Shown piece by piece: positions 35,591 to 44,712 of a stretch of 64,000 bases of DNA. How positions within the stretch are numbered: the first letter of the stretch is position 1; each line of letters opens with the position of its first letter. The notes beneath the pieces are model-generated. The model was given only the letters and a program-made list of their open reading frames with translations, was not told where the DNA came from and ran no database searches. A program made the position numbers and the translations under genes. This DNA comes from CBDIHH01 sp965279095 (GTDB lineage: Bacteria > Pseudomonadota > Alphaproteobacteria > Caulobacterales > Caulobacteraceae), in the NCBI GenBank assembly GCA_965279095.1, contig CBDIHH010000006.1:496001-560000 (forward strand). The letters are read 5' to 3'.

Positions 35591-37006
35591 GTGACGGCAG
35601 ACGATCGCGACAAGGCTGCGGCCAAGACGACGCCGGAAAACGATAAGCGCCTTCCCCTGTCCCTGTCCCTGGGCTTTGGCGTGGGCACGGTAGGCGTGTC
35701 CTGCCTGCTGAACCCGGTCTCCATGCTGTTTCCGGCGATGATGGCCACGGTGTTCGGCCTGTCGCCGGCCATCGCCGGCTATCTGGTGTCGGGCGCCAAG
35801 ATCTACGACATCTTCGCCGACCTGTTCATCGGCGCCGCCAGCGACCGCAGCAAGTCGCGCTGGGGCCGGCGCCGGCCGTTCATGCTGGCGGGGGGCATCA
35901 TCGGGGCGGCGTCGTTCATCGCCATCTTCAATCCGCCGTTCACGGGCACGGCCCTGATCGTCTTCCTGGCGGTGATGCTGGTGATCTATTCCACCGGCTA
36001 TTCCCTGTTCAACATCCCCTACCTGGCCATGCCGGCCGAGATGACCGAGGACCGACGGGCCCGCACCAGCCTGATCTCGTACCGCACCCTGTTCATCTCG
36101 GTCGGCCAGATGATCTCGGTTCCCGGCGCGGCCTTCCTCGTCGCCCATTTCGGCCGCGACGCGCGGGGCTATGGGGTGATGGGCTGGATCGTCGGCGGGG
36201 TCGTGCTGTTCACCACCCTGCTGACGGTGTTCGCCACCGCCAAGGCCCGCCGCGCGGAGCGAACCGAGGGGGTCGACCAGATCAAGTTCCTGGGGCACGC
36301 CAAGCTGACCCTCGAGAACAAGCCCTTCGTCCTGTTGATGTCGGCCAAGTTCCTGCTCGCCTTCGGCCTGGCCTCGGCCGGCAGCACGCAGTTGCTGTTC
36401 CTGCTCAACGTCCTTGGGGTCGGGTTCAAGGGACAGGTCGCCCTGGGCGTGGCGATGAACCTGGCCATGGCCCTGGCCCTGCCGGTCTGGGTCCGGCTGA
36501 TCAACCACTTCGGCAAGCGCCGGGTGTTCATCTTCGCCCTGCTGGCCAATTCCGTGCTGATCGCCACCTGGATGATTCCCGACGTCAACGCGCACATGGG
36601 CGTGCTGATGACCCGGGGCGTGTTCGCCGGGGTGCTCAGCGCCGCCATCAACCTGGCCGGCACCTCGATGCTCCCCGACACCATGGAGTACGACCGCGAG
36701 CGCACCGGACAGCGCCGCGAGGGCGTGTTCGCCAGCGTCTACGCCATCGTCGAGAAGATGGCCTTCGCGATCGCCCCCGCCATCCTCGGCATCTACCTGT
36801 CCGTAAGCGGCTACATCCCGACCCTGGGCGGCCGCACGGTGACCCAGCCCCACGCGGCGGTGATCGCCATGTATGTCACCCTGGTGGCGATCCCGGTGGC
36901 GTCCGACATCGTGGCGGCGATCCTGCTCTACTACTATCGGCTGGGGGACTCCCACGGCCATGCCCGCCCGGCAAAGGCGACCGACGCGCCGGCGGCCACC
37001 GCGTGA
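35591..37006 (+). CDS. GPH-family cation symporter (MelB-like)
   Basis: A 471-residue member of the glycoside-pentoside-hexuronide:cation symporter family, with 12 hydrophobic helices, SRSKSRWGRRRPFMLAGG-like loop after helix 2 (ASDRSKSRWGRRRPFML), and the FNIPYLAMPAEMTEDRRARTSL segment. GTG 35591 is chosen because it has GGGAGG 7 bases upstream. It starts an operon with the M24 peptidase (28-base gap) and monooxygenase 2 (47-base gap). The substrate need not be a sugar; the context suggests the same compound as the cluster handles. Confidence 0.88.
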   Translation: MTADDRDKAAAKTTPENDKRLPLSLSLGFGVGTVGVSCLLNPVSMLFPAMMATVFGLSPAIAGYLVSGAKIYDIFADLFIGAASDRSKSRWGRRRPFMLAGGIIGAASFIAIFNPPFTGTALIVFLAVMLVIYSTGYSLFNIPYLAMPAEMTEDRRARTSLISYRTLFISVGQMISVPGAAFLVAHFGRDARGYGVMGWIVGGVVLFTTLLTVFATAKARRAERTEGVDQIKFLGHAKLTLENKPFVLLMSAKFLLAFGLASAGSTQLLFLLNVLGVGFKGQVALGVAMNLAMALALPVWVRLINHFGKRRVFIFALLANSVLIATWMIPDVNAHMGVLMTRGVFAGVLSAAINLAGTSMLPDTMEYDRERTGQRREGVFASVYAIVEKMAFAIAPAILGIYLSVSGYIPTLGGRTVTQPHAAVIAMYVTLVAIPVASDIVAAILLYYYRLGDSHGHARPAKATDAPAATA

Positions 37007-37034
37007 ACCAGACACGACGACCCAAGGAGACGAC

Positions 37035-38207
37035 ATGCTGCTGAACCGCGAACGGGCCGACGCCCTGATGGACCGGGAGGGCGTGGCGGCCATCGTCGCC
37101 AGCACCCCCATCAATGTCTTCTATCTCAGCGGCTGGGCCACCGAGGCCTCCTGGGGCTTCGGCGACATGGCGCTGGCCGTGCTTCCCCGGGACCATGGGC
37201 TGGAGCCGGCCGTCCTCACCCCGGAGACCGATTCCGCCCAGCCGCAGCAGCGCGACGGGACGTGGATGAAACTGGTGCGGCCCTATCGTCGCAAACATGG
37301 CATGGGCCCTGGCGGCGTGCAGGCGGATCCCAACGCCGAGCCCATTCCCGCCGACCATGCCGAGGTGGTCAGCCAGTTCCTCCGCGATTCCGGTCTGGCC
37401 GGGGCCAAGGTCGCCTTCGAGGACCGCGGCCTGGGCTTCGACTGCCAGGCCATGTGCGAAGGGTTGCGGGTCGCGCCCGGGCGCGACCTTCTGCGTGACA
37501 TCCGCATGGTCAAGACCGAGGAGGAGATCCGGCTTCTGCGGGCCGCCACCCGAAAGACCGAGATCAGCCTGCTCGCTTCGGCTGAGGCGGTCGCGTCCGG
37601 CGCCAATTGCGCCGAAGCCGAGCGCGTTTTCTGGGCGGCCGCGCCGCTCCTGGGCGCCCATCCGGTGTTCCTGCTGATCACGCCCTACCGGCCGGGCGAG
37701 GGGCGGCTGAAGAAGAGCGCCGCCCTGCGGCCCGGAGACACTGTGACCTTCGACGCCACCGCCGCCTTCGAGCACTACACCAGCGACATCGGCCGCACGG
37801 CAGTGATCGGCGAGCCGTCCGCCGCTCAGCTCCAGCGGTTCAACGCCATGCGCCGCGGCTGGACCAACGCCCTGGGCGAGTTCCGTGAGGGCGTGATGTC
37901 CAACGACCTGGAACGCACCGTCGTCCAGCACATCAAGGACGCCGGCAACCCGGCTTTCACCGGCTGTTCGATCCATTCGGTGGGGCTGGAGCACACGGAC
38001 CACCCGCATCCGAACAACTCCATTGCCCCGTTCCGGCTGGTCGATGGCTCGGTGCTGAGTTGCGACAACCCCTGGATCGACCGGGAGATCGGCAAGTTCC
38101 ACTTCGAGGACCTCGTCTATCTGAAGGACGACCGGGTCGAGTTGCTGAACGACGCCGACAGCCGCCTGTTCGCCTGCATCGATGGGCGCACCGTTCGGGT
38201 CGAATAG
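37035..38207 (+). CDS. M24-family metallopeptidase (Xaa-Pro peptidase type)
   Basis: A 390-residue pita-bread-fold protein with the creatinase N-terminal domain (residues 1-150) and a catalytic M24 domain. Metal ligands visible: D240 and D251 in TFDATAAFEHYTSDIGRT, H314 in SIHSVGLEH, and E358 in HFEDLVYL. The fourth ligand, usually Glu in the V/L-x-x-E-P motif, is D344 in LSCDNPW. The clean AAGGAGA Shine-Dalgarno fixes ATG 37035. Enzymes of this fold include prolidases, creatinase and C-N/C-S hydrolases, so the true reaction may not be peptide cleavage. Confidence 0.85.
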   Translation: MLLNRERADALMDREGVAAIVASTPINVFYLSGWATEASWGFGDMALAVLPRDHGLEPAVLTPETDSAQPQQRDGTWMKLVRPYRRKHGMGPGGVQADPNAEPIPADHAEVVSQFLRDSGLAGAKVAFEDRGLGFDCQAMCEGLRVAPGRDLLRDIRMVKTEEEIRLLRAATRKTEISLLASAEAVASGANCAEAERVFWAAAPLLGAHPVFLLITPYRPGEGRLKKSAALRPGDTVTFDATAAFEHYTSDIGRTAVIGEPSAAQLQRFNAMRRGWTNALGEFREGVMSNDLERTVVQHIKDAGNPAFTGCSIHSVGLEHTDHPHPNNSIAPFRLVDGSVLSCDNPWIDREIGKFHFEDLVYLKDDRVELLNDADSRLFACIDGRTVRVE

Positions 38208-38254
38208 GGCCGGCGCCGCTCTTGCCGGTGCCACCAACCAAGCCAGGGCCGTCC

Positions 38255-39646
38255 ATGACCCAGCCAGCCGTCCCCGCCGCGCCCGACCGCCAGATGATGA
38301 GGATCCTGGCGTTCTCGCTCTACACCGGCACCCACGTGAGCGGGTGGCGTCATCCCCATGCCGACCCCGGACGGCTGCACGACATCGGCTTCCACGCGGC
38401 CAATGCGAAGCTGTGCGAGCGCGGCAAGCTGGACGGCATCTTCTTCGCCGACTCGCAGGGCTTCCGCCGCATCGAGGGCCGCGACGCCCATTCGCGCATG
38501 GACGCCCCGCGACTGGAGCCCATCACCCTGCTCAGCGCCCTGGCCATGGTGACCGAGCGGCTGGGCCTGATCGGCACCCTGTCCACCAGCTACAACGAGC
38601 CCTATTCCGCGGCCCGCCGGCTGGCGACCCTCGACCACATCTCCGGCGGTCGGGCCGGGTGGAACGTCGTCACCTCGACCAGCGAGAACGAGGCCCACAA
38701 CTTCGGCCGCGAGACTCATTTCGAGCATGCCGAGCGCTACCAGCGGGCCCATGAGTTCATCGAGGTCGCCAACGCCCTGTGGGACAGCTGGGACGACGAC
38801 GCCATCATCGCCGACCCGGTCAGCGGCCGTTATTTCGACCCCGCCAAGGTCCATGCCGTGAATCACCGGGGCCGGTTCTTCAAGGTCGCCGGCCCCGCCA
38901 CCACCGGTCGCCCGCCGCAGGGCCGTCCGGTGATCGTTCAGGCCGGGGCCTCCGCCGCCGGCCAGGCGCTGGCGGCGCACACCGCCGAGGTGGTGTTCAG
39001 CTCGCACCCGACCCTCGACAGCGCGGTGGCCTTCTACAAGAGCCTGAAGGCCCAGGTGGCGGCGGCCGGGCGCGATCCGTCCCAGTGCAAGATCCTCTCC
39101 TCGATCCACCCGGTCTCGGCCGCCACCGAGGCGGAGGCGTTGAAGATCGCCGGCGAACTGCACGACCTGATCCACCCCGACCTGGCGCTCAGCATGCTGC
39201 AGTCGGCCCTGGGCGACGTCATCGACCTGTCGGTCTACGATCCCGACGGCCCGCTGCCCGACATCCCCCAGACCAACGCCTCGCAGTCCATCCAGGCGCG
39301 GGTGACGGAGCTGGCGCGCCTGCACTCCATGTCCATCGTCGAGATCGCCCGGCGCGTGGCCGCGGGCCAGATGAGCCGGCACATGATCGGCGGCGCCGAG
39401 CAGGTGGCCGACATGATGGAGGCCTGGTTCGACGCCGGCGCCTGCGACGGCTTCGTCATCTCGGCGCCCTACCTCCCCGGCAGCCTGCAGGCCTTCGTCG
39501 AGGGGGTCATTCCCGTGCTCCAGGCGCGAGGCCGGTTCCGCACGGCCTATGAGGGCGTGACCCTGCGCGAGAACCTCGGCCTGGCGCGGCCCCTCAGTCG
39601 CCACGTCGGCCGTCCGGACCTGCACGAGGAGCCGGAAATCTGGTGA
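38255..39646 (+). CDS. LLM-class flavin-dependent monooxygenase (NtaA/SnaA/DszA family), copy 2
   Basis: A 463-residue paralogue of the monooxygenase at 29625-31025. It shares HVSGWRHPHADPG, the SYNEPYSAARRLATLDHIS block, GRAGWNVVTSTSENEAHNFG, GRPPQGRPVIVQAGAS and the C-terminal ARGRFRTAYEGVTLRENLGLARP (in pieces). It should need reduced FMN from a reductase encoded elsewhere. Its position directly after the M24 gene implies sequential action on one substrate. ATG 38255 is the family-typical start; longer in-frame extensions run into the M24 gene. Confidence 0.9.
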   Translation: MTQPAVPAAPDRQMMRILAFSLYTGTHVSGWRHPHADPGRLHDIGFHAANAKLCERGKLDGIFFADSQGFRRIEGRDAHSRMDAPRLEPITLLSALAMVTERLGLIGTLSTSYNEPYSAARRLATLDHISGGRAGWNVVTSTSENEAHNFGRETHFEHAERYQRAHEFIEVANALWDSWDDDAIIADPVSGRYFDPAKVHAVNHRGRFFKVAGPATTGRPPQGRPVIVQAGASAAGQALAAHTAEVVFSSHPTLDSAVAFYKSLKAQVAAAGRDPSQCKILSSIHPVSAATEAEALKIAGELHDLIHPDLALSMLQSALGDVIDLSVYDPDGPLPDIPQTNASQSIQARVTELARLHSMSIVEIARRVAAGQMSRHMIGGAEQVADMMEAWFDAGACDGFVISAPYLPGSLQAFVEGVIPVLQARGRFRTAYEGVTLRENLGLARPLSRHVGRPDLHEEPEIW

Positions 39647-39875
39647 AGCGGGGGCCGCCCCGGCCAGGGCGGCGGCGGCCAGGCGGCGGGCATGCCGGCT
39701 TCCGAGCCGCTGAAATTATGGTCACAGGGCGTCGGTACGCCCAAAACTCTTCACAGAGCGGTTAATTCCAAACGCGACCTGCGCGATGGCCGGGCGGTCA
39801 GCAACGTGGTGGGATCGTCAATAATCACCGGACCCGCTCCTTGCCAGGATGCGGCCGCCGGAGGGGGGCCTGCCA

Positions 39876-42200
39876 ATGTCTTGGAACACCAAACTCGCGC
39901 TATGCACGGGCGTCGCCATCAGCTGCCTGACCGGTCTCGGCGGCGGCGCGGCCTTCGCCCAGGCGCCGGCCGCCGCGGCTGCGCCGACATCCAGCGCCAC
40001 CTCGATCGAGGAGATCGTGGTCACCGCCCGTAAGCGCGACGAAAGCCTGATCGAGGTGCCGGTGGCCATCACCGCCCTGACCGGCGAGCAGCTGTCGCAG
40101 CGCGGCATCATGAACATCTCCGACCTGCAGGCCTTCACGCCGAACTTCCGCTTCCAGGAAGCCGGTTCGGGCGGCGGCACCCGCGGGTTCCAGACCTTCC
40201 TGACGCGGGGCATCTTCCCCGGCTCCGACCACCCCGACCGCCAGGCGGTGTCGATCTTCCTCGACGGCGTGCCGGTGGGCGGCGGCTCGGTGATCCCCGG
40301 GCTCACCGACGTGACCCAGGTCGAAGTCGTCAACGGTCCCCAGAGCGCGTACTTCGGCCGCGCCACCTTCGGCGGCGCCGTGAACTTCATCACCGCCACC
40401 CCGGGCAACGCGTTCAAGGGTCGTGTCGACGGCTCCTACTGGAACGACAACAGCCACGAGATCTCCGGCCAGGTCGAAGGCCCGATCATCAAGGACAAGA
40501 TCGCCGCGCGGATTTCGGCGCGCAGCTGGAAGCAGGGGGCCCAGTACAAGAGCTTCGGCTACGGCAACAAGCTGGGGGAGCGCACCACCAAGTCGGTGAC
40601 TGGCACCCTGTCGGTGACGCCGATCGACAAGCTCAGCTTCAAGCTCTACGCCGCCAAGTGGGAAGACAACGACGGGCCCGCGCCCGCCGGCCTGCTGATC
40701 GCGCCGGACTACAACTGCAACGCCGGCGCCGCGCCGACGACCACGCTGAACTACACCTGCGGTTCCATCGATTCGGTCCCGTCCATCCGCATCGCCCAGC
40801 CGCCCCTGACCGATCCGCAGCTGCTGGCCCTGCGCAACACCAACATCATCAACGGCCCCGGCTTCATCGATAAGCAGGGACTGCACCGCGAGGCCAACTT
40901 CTTCAGCATCAGCGGCAGCTACGACCTGCCCTACAGCTTCACCCTCAGCGCCAACGCCTCGGCCGGCTCGAGCCCCTGGGCGCACATCACCGACCTGGCC
41001 AACCGCTTCAGCACCACGGGCGGCCAGCGGACCTTCCTGACCAACTTCGACATCGAGAACCGGTCGAGCGAAATCCGCCTCGCGTCCGACCCCAACAAGC
41101 CGTTCAACGCCCTGATCGGCGCCAACAAATTCTACCAGGGCGTGGTGTTCGGCTCGACCTCGATCCGCGAGGGCGTGATCGCGCCGTCGATCAACCCGAC
41201 GCGCTCGACCACCAACACCACCGGCTATTTCGGCGCGGTCTCCTACACCCTGTTCGATCGCCTGCAGCTCAGCGCCGAGGGCCGCCAGCAGATCGACCGC
41301 ATCACCGCCTCGACCACCCTGATCGGGGCCAAGGTCTCTCGCGGCACCACCAAGAGCTTCACCCCCCGCTTCATCGCCAAATACAAGGTGTCGCCGGATG
41401 TGAACGTCTACGCCTCCTATTCGGAAGGCACGCGGCCGGCCCAGTTCAACGCCAACGTCTACGCCTTGACGCCGGTGCTGCAGGCCCAGGTCTTCTCGCA
41501 GTCGCCGGTCCCCGAGAAGGTCGACGAAGAGCGCCTGAAGATGTGGGAAGTGGGCCTCAAGGGGTCCTTCTTCGACAAGCGCCTGCAGCTGCTGGCCGCC
41601 GCCTACTCCGGCGAATGGGTGGATCGCCAGATCAACGTGACCCTGTTCATCTTCAACCCCGGGATCAGCCAGCTGCCGGTGGTGCTGGCCGGCGGCCAGG
41701 TCGACCTGAAGGGCCTGGAGCTGCAAGGCAGCTTCCGCGCCACCAGCAACCTGACGCTGGAAGGCACCTTCGCCTATGCGGAGACCGAGATCGGCAAGAC
41801 CAGCTGCACCGAGTGCGTCGCCATCACCGGGGTTTCCAACCCGGTGGGCAATCGCCTGCCGCGCTATCCGGCCTATTCGGGCACGGCGTCGGCCAGCTAT
41901 GAGTGGCCGTCGATCTACAGCGACTTCGACGGCTACGTGCGGGGCGACTACCTCTACACGGGCAAGATGTTCGACACCGAGGCCAACAAGGCCTACACCG
42001 CCGCCGCCCACCGGTTCAACCTGCGCGCCGGGGTGCGGAACGGCAAATACCAGGCCGAGATCTGGGGTCGGAACATCTTCAACAACAAGGCGCCCACCAG
42101 CATCGCCCGCGCCGCCGATCAGTACAATAGCACCAACACCCTGATCCTCGGCGTGCCCCTGAAGCCCACCTTCGGCGTTCGTCTCGGCTACGCCTTCTGA
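39876..42200 (+). CDS. TonB-dependent outer-membrane receptor
   Basis: A 774-residue receptor with a signal peptide (about residues 1-27, ending GAAFAQA), a TonB box in IEEIVVTARKRDES, a plug domain (about 45-165, with VEVVNGPQSAYFGRATFGGAVNF) and a 22-strand barrel ending in aromatic F (FGVRLGYAF). A GGAGGGGGG Shine-Dalgarno precedes ATG 39876. It lies 229 bases after monooxygenase 2 on the same strand and is the likely outer-membrane entry for the cluster's substrate. Receptors of this kind in Caulobacterales import many compounds besides siderophores. Confidence 0.93.
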   Translation: MSWNTKLALCTGVAISCLTGLGGGAAFAQAPAAAAAPTSSATSIEEIVVTARKRDESLIEVPVAITALTGEQLSQRGIMNISDLQAFTPNFRFQEAGSGGGTRGFQTFLTRGIFPGSDHPDRQAVSIFLDGVPVGGGSVIPGLTDVTQVEVVNGPQSAYFGRATFGGAVNFITATPGNAFKGRVDGSYWNDNSHEISGQVEGPIIKDKIAARISARSWKQGAQYKSFGYGNKLGERTTKSVTGTLSVTPIDKLSFKLYAAKWEDNDGPAPAGLLIAPDYNCNAGAAPTTTLNYTCGSIDSVPSIRIAQPPLTDPQLLALRNTNIINGPGFIDKQGLHREANFFSISGSYDLPYSFTLSANASAGSSPWAHITDLANRFSTTGGQRTFLTNFDIENRSSEIRLASDPNKPFNALIGANKFYQGVVFGSTSIREGVIAPSINPTRSTTNTTGYFGAVSYTLFDRLQLSAEGRQQIDRITASTTLIGAKVSRGTTKSFTPRFIAKYKVSPDVNVYASYSEGTRPAQFNANVYALTPVLQAQVFSQSPVPEKVDEERLKMWEVGLKGSFFDKRLQLLAAAYSGEWVDRQINVTLFIFNPGISQLPVVLAGGQVDLKGLELQGSFRATSNLTLEGTFAYAETEIGKTSCTECVAITGVSNPVGNRLPRYPAYSGTASASYEWPSIYSDFDGYVRGDYLYTGKMFDTEANKAYTAAAHRFNLRAGVRNGKYQAEIWGRNIFNNKAPTSIARAADQYNSTNTLILGVPLKPTFGVRLGYAF

Positions 42201-42206
42201 TCGGGC

Positions 42207-42296
42207 GGGGAGGGCGCGCCGCTCGCGCGCCTTCCCCGGACCGCCGGCCCCGGTTAACGGAGCCGCCATGGTCCTCCCCTATCAGGGGAGGACTTT
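42207..42296 (+). terminator. Two hairpins after the TonB receptor gene
   Basis: The first hairpin has 13-bp arms at 42207-42219 and 42225-42237 (one G-T pair) with no T-run. The second has perfect 10-bp arms GTCCTCCCCT (42271-42280) and AGGGGAGGAC (42284-42293), a 3-base loop and TTT after it. The second is the better intrinsic terminator and separates the accessory cluster from the ABC transporter genes. Confidence 0.7.
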
Positions 42297-42315
42297 GGCG
42301 TGAGCGGGCAGGCTT

Positions 42316-43065
42316 ATGGGTGCGCAGAACGCTCTCGAACTTGAGGGTCTTCACAAGGCTTTCGGCAGGCCCGCGGTGGATGGCCTGGACCTCACGGTCA
42401 GGGCCGGAGAGTTCTACGCCCTGCTCGGCCCCAACGGCGCGGGCAAGACCACGACCTTGCGGATGGTGGCGGGCCTGCTGCGGCCCGACGCCGGGTCCAT
42501 CCGGGTGTTCGGCATCGACGCGCGCGCCGATCCGATCGCCGCCAAGCGCATCATCGCCTGGCTGCCGGACGAGCCGATGCTCTACGACAAGCTCACGCCC
42601 CTGGAATACCTCCAGTTCGTCGCCGGCCTGTGGGGCGTCGAGGCGGAGACGGCGCGCGCCCGCGCCGAGGAACTGCTGCGCTGGCTGGACCTTTGGGACC
42701 AGCGCGACCAGCGTTGCGAGGGCTTCTCCCGTGGCATGAAGCAGAAGGCGGCCCTGGCGGGCGCCCTGATCCATGAGCCGCGCCTGCTGATTCTCGACGA
42801 GCCCCTGACGGGCCTGGACGCCGCGGTGGCGCGCCAGGTCAAGGACCTGCTGCAGGCCCGGGTGAGGGCAGGGGCGACGGTGATCCTGACCACCCACATC
42901 CTGGAGGTGGCCGAGCGCCTGGCCGATAGAATCGGCATCATCCAGTCGGGCCGGCTGCTCGCGGAAGGGGCGCTCTCGGATCTGCGCAGCCGCACCGGCC
43001 AGGGCGGCGAGACCCTCGAGGACGTCTTCCTGCGGCTGGTCGGCGGCGGCGGCGGCGGCGCGTGA
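42316..43065 (+). CDS. ABC transporter ATP-binding protein
   Basis: A 249-residue ABC ATPase with Walker A GPNGAGKTT (residues 39-47), Q-loop replaced by WLPDEPMLYDKLTP (typical of ABC-2/antibiotic-type exporters), signature FSRGMKQK, Walker B LLILDEPLTGLD and H-loop THILE. It is paired by a GTGA overlap with the permease gene. Such pairs form exporters; the cargo is not predictable. It has a Gly-rich C terminus (VGGGGGGA). Confidence 0.93.
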   Translation: MGAQNALELEGLHKAFGRPAVDGLDLTVRAGEFYALLGPNGAGKTTTLRMVAGLLRPDAGSIRVFGIDARADPIAAKRIIAWLPDEPMLYDKLTPLEYLQFVAGLWGVEAETARARAEELLRWLDLWDQRDQRCEGFSRGMKQKAALAGALIHEPRLLILDEPLTGLDAAVARQVKDLLQARVRAGATVILTTHILEVAERLADRIGIIQSGRLLAEGALSDLRSRTGQGGETLEDVFLRLVGGGGGGA

Positions 43066-44648
43066 GCGTCCTGTCGCCCCCGCGCGGCTCGACGCTCTGG
43101 CTGCTGGCCCATGAACTGAGGCTCAGCCTTCGGACCCTCGCCTCGCGCAAGGGCGGCCGCCGCGGGCTGCTCATCGTCGGCCTGGGGCTGGCCGCGGTCG
43201 CGGTGTTCGCCGGGGCGCCCCTGGCCCGCATCCTTCTGCATGTGTCGCCCGTCCTGACCACGTCGCTGGTCATCACCCTGGACGCGGCCATGGCCGTGGT
43301 CTTCACCATGATCCTGTCGCAGACCCTGTCCCTGGCGACCCTGGCCCTGTTCGAGCGCGGCGACCTGGACCTGCTGCTGTCCTCGCCCCTGCCGCCCCGC
43401 CGCATCCTCGCCGCCCGGGCGGTGGCCATCGCGACCACGCCCTTCCTGTGGTTCTCGGCCCTGGCGTCGATCGCGGCGCTGCCCCTGGCGGTGCTCGGCC
43501 AGCCCCGCTGGCTGGCGGTCTATCCGGTGCTGGCCTCCATCGCCCTTGTGGCCTCCGCCGCCGGCATTGGCCTGGCCCTGCTGCTGTTTCGGCTGGCGGG
43601 CGCGCGGCGCACGCGCGAGGCGGGGCAGATCATCGCCACCCTGATCGGGGCTGGCTTCTTCCTGACGATCCAGGCGCGGGCCTTCCTGCCGGAGGGCGGG
43701 CAGGCCCTGTTCGGCCCAATCACGCGCTGGGCGCACAGCGGCGTCTTCGACCCGGCCGGCGCCCTGGCCTGGCCGGCCCGCGCCGTCCTGGGCGAGGCCC
43801 TGCCTCTGATCACCCTGGTCGTGGGCGCCGTGGCCGTGTTCGCCGCGGTCGCCGCCGGGCTGGGCCAGCGCTTTTCCGCCAACGTCGCCGCCGCCGACGG
43901 GGCGGGGCGGGCGCCCGGACCCATCAGCCGGGGTGCGGTGACGGCCCGGGCCTTTCGGGGCGGGGTCTTCACCACCATCCTGCGCAAGGAGTTCAGGCTC
44001 CTGACCCGCGATCCGACCCTGCTGTCGCAACTGTTGCTGCGCACGATCTTCGTCGTGCCCCTGACCCTGGGCATGCTGCGAAGCGCCACCGGCGATCCCG
44101 GACAGGTGGAGCACCTGCGCCTCGCCTCCCTGGCCGGTTCGGTCACCTTCCTGGCCGGGCAGGTGGCCGGCAGCCTGGCGTGGATCTGCGTCTCCGGCGA
44201 GGACGCCCCCGACCTGCTGGCCTGCGCGCCGACGCGGGGCGGCCTCGTGCGGCGCGCCAAGCTGGCATCGGCCTTTATTCCGGTGGCCGTGCTCCTGGCC
44301 GCGCCGGTGCTGGCCTTGACCTGGCTGTCGCCTTCGGCCGGCGCGGCGGCGGCCCTCGGCGCCGCCGTCGCGGCCGCCTCTTCGATCCTGCTCAACCTCT
44401 GGCTCGAGACCCCCCTGCCGCGCCGGGCGTTCCGCAACCGCCGTCAGGGCTCGGCGGTCACCGCGGTGGCGGAGATCGTTGTGGGCCTGGGCTGGGCTGT
44501 CGCGGCGTGGCTGGCGGCGGTGGGTTTGGCGTGGTCGCTTCTGCCGGCCCTCGTGACCTGCGCCGTCCTGGCGCTGATCGGTCTGTGCGCCGACGCGGGA
44601 TCGTGGCGTTGGAGCCCCCGGCGGCGGCCCGCCCGGCGGCGCGATTGA
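43062..44648 (+). CDS. ABC exporter permease subunit
   Basis: A 528-residue polytopic membrane protein (about 12 hydrophobic helices) starting at GTG 43062, which overlaps the stop of the ATPase gene. The ATPase-coupling region is probably the FERGDLDLLLSSPLPPRRILAARA segment, a pattern shared with ABC-2-type permeases (L-x-x-S-P-x-x-x-R). A second such loop is TILRKEFRLLTRDPTLLSQLLLR. Substrate unknown. Confidence 0.8.
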   Translation: MSVLSPPRGSTLWLLAHELRLSLRTLASRKGGRRGLLIVGLGLAAVAVFAGAPLARILLHVSPVLTTSLVITLDAAMAVVFTMILSQTLSLATLALFERGDLDLLLSSPLPPRRILAARAVAIATTPFLWFSALASIAALPLAVLGQPRWLAVYPVLASIALVASAAGIGLALLLFRLAGARRTREAGQIIATLIGAGFFLTIQARAFLPEGGQALFGPITRWAHSGVFDPAGALAWPARAVLGEALPLITLVVGAVAVFAAVAAGLGQRFSANVAAADGAGRAPGPISRGAVTARAFRGGVFTTILRKEFRLLTRDPTLLSQLLLRTIFVVPLTLGMLRSATGDPGQVEHLRLASLAGSVTFLAGQVAGSLAWICVSGEDAPDLLACAPTRGGLVRRAKLASAFIPVAVLLAAPVLALTWLSPSAGAAAALGAAVAAASSILLNLWLETPLPRRAFRNRRQGSAVTAVAEIVVGLGWAVAAWLAAVGLAWSLLPALVTCAVLALIGLCADAGSWRWSPRRRPARRRD

Positions 44649-44712
44649 TGCGATGGGTTTGGCTTTGCCGCCGCACGTCCTATATGGCGGCTCCTCCTCG
44701 ATAAGGCGCCCC

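Noticed and set aside
39900..42269. A 789-codon minus-strand frame opposite the TonB receptor
   Set aside because: No domain is seen and the composition is typical of an antisense frame; the receptor is unambiguous.
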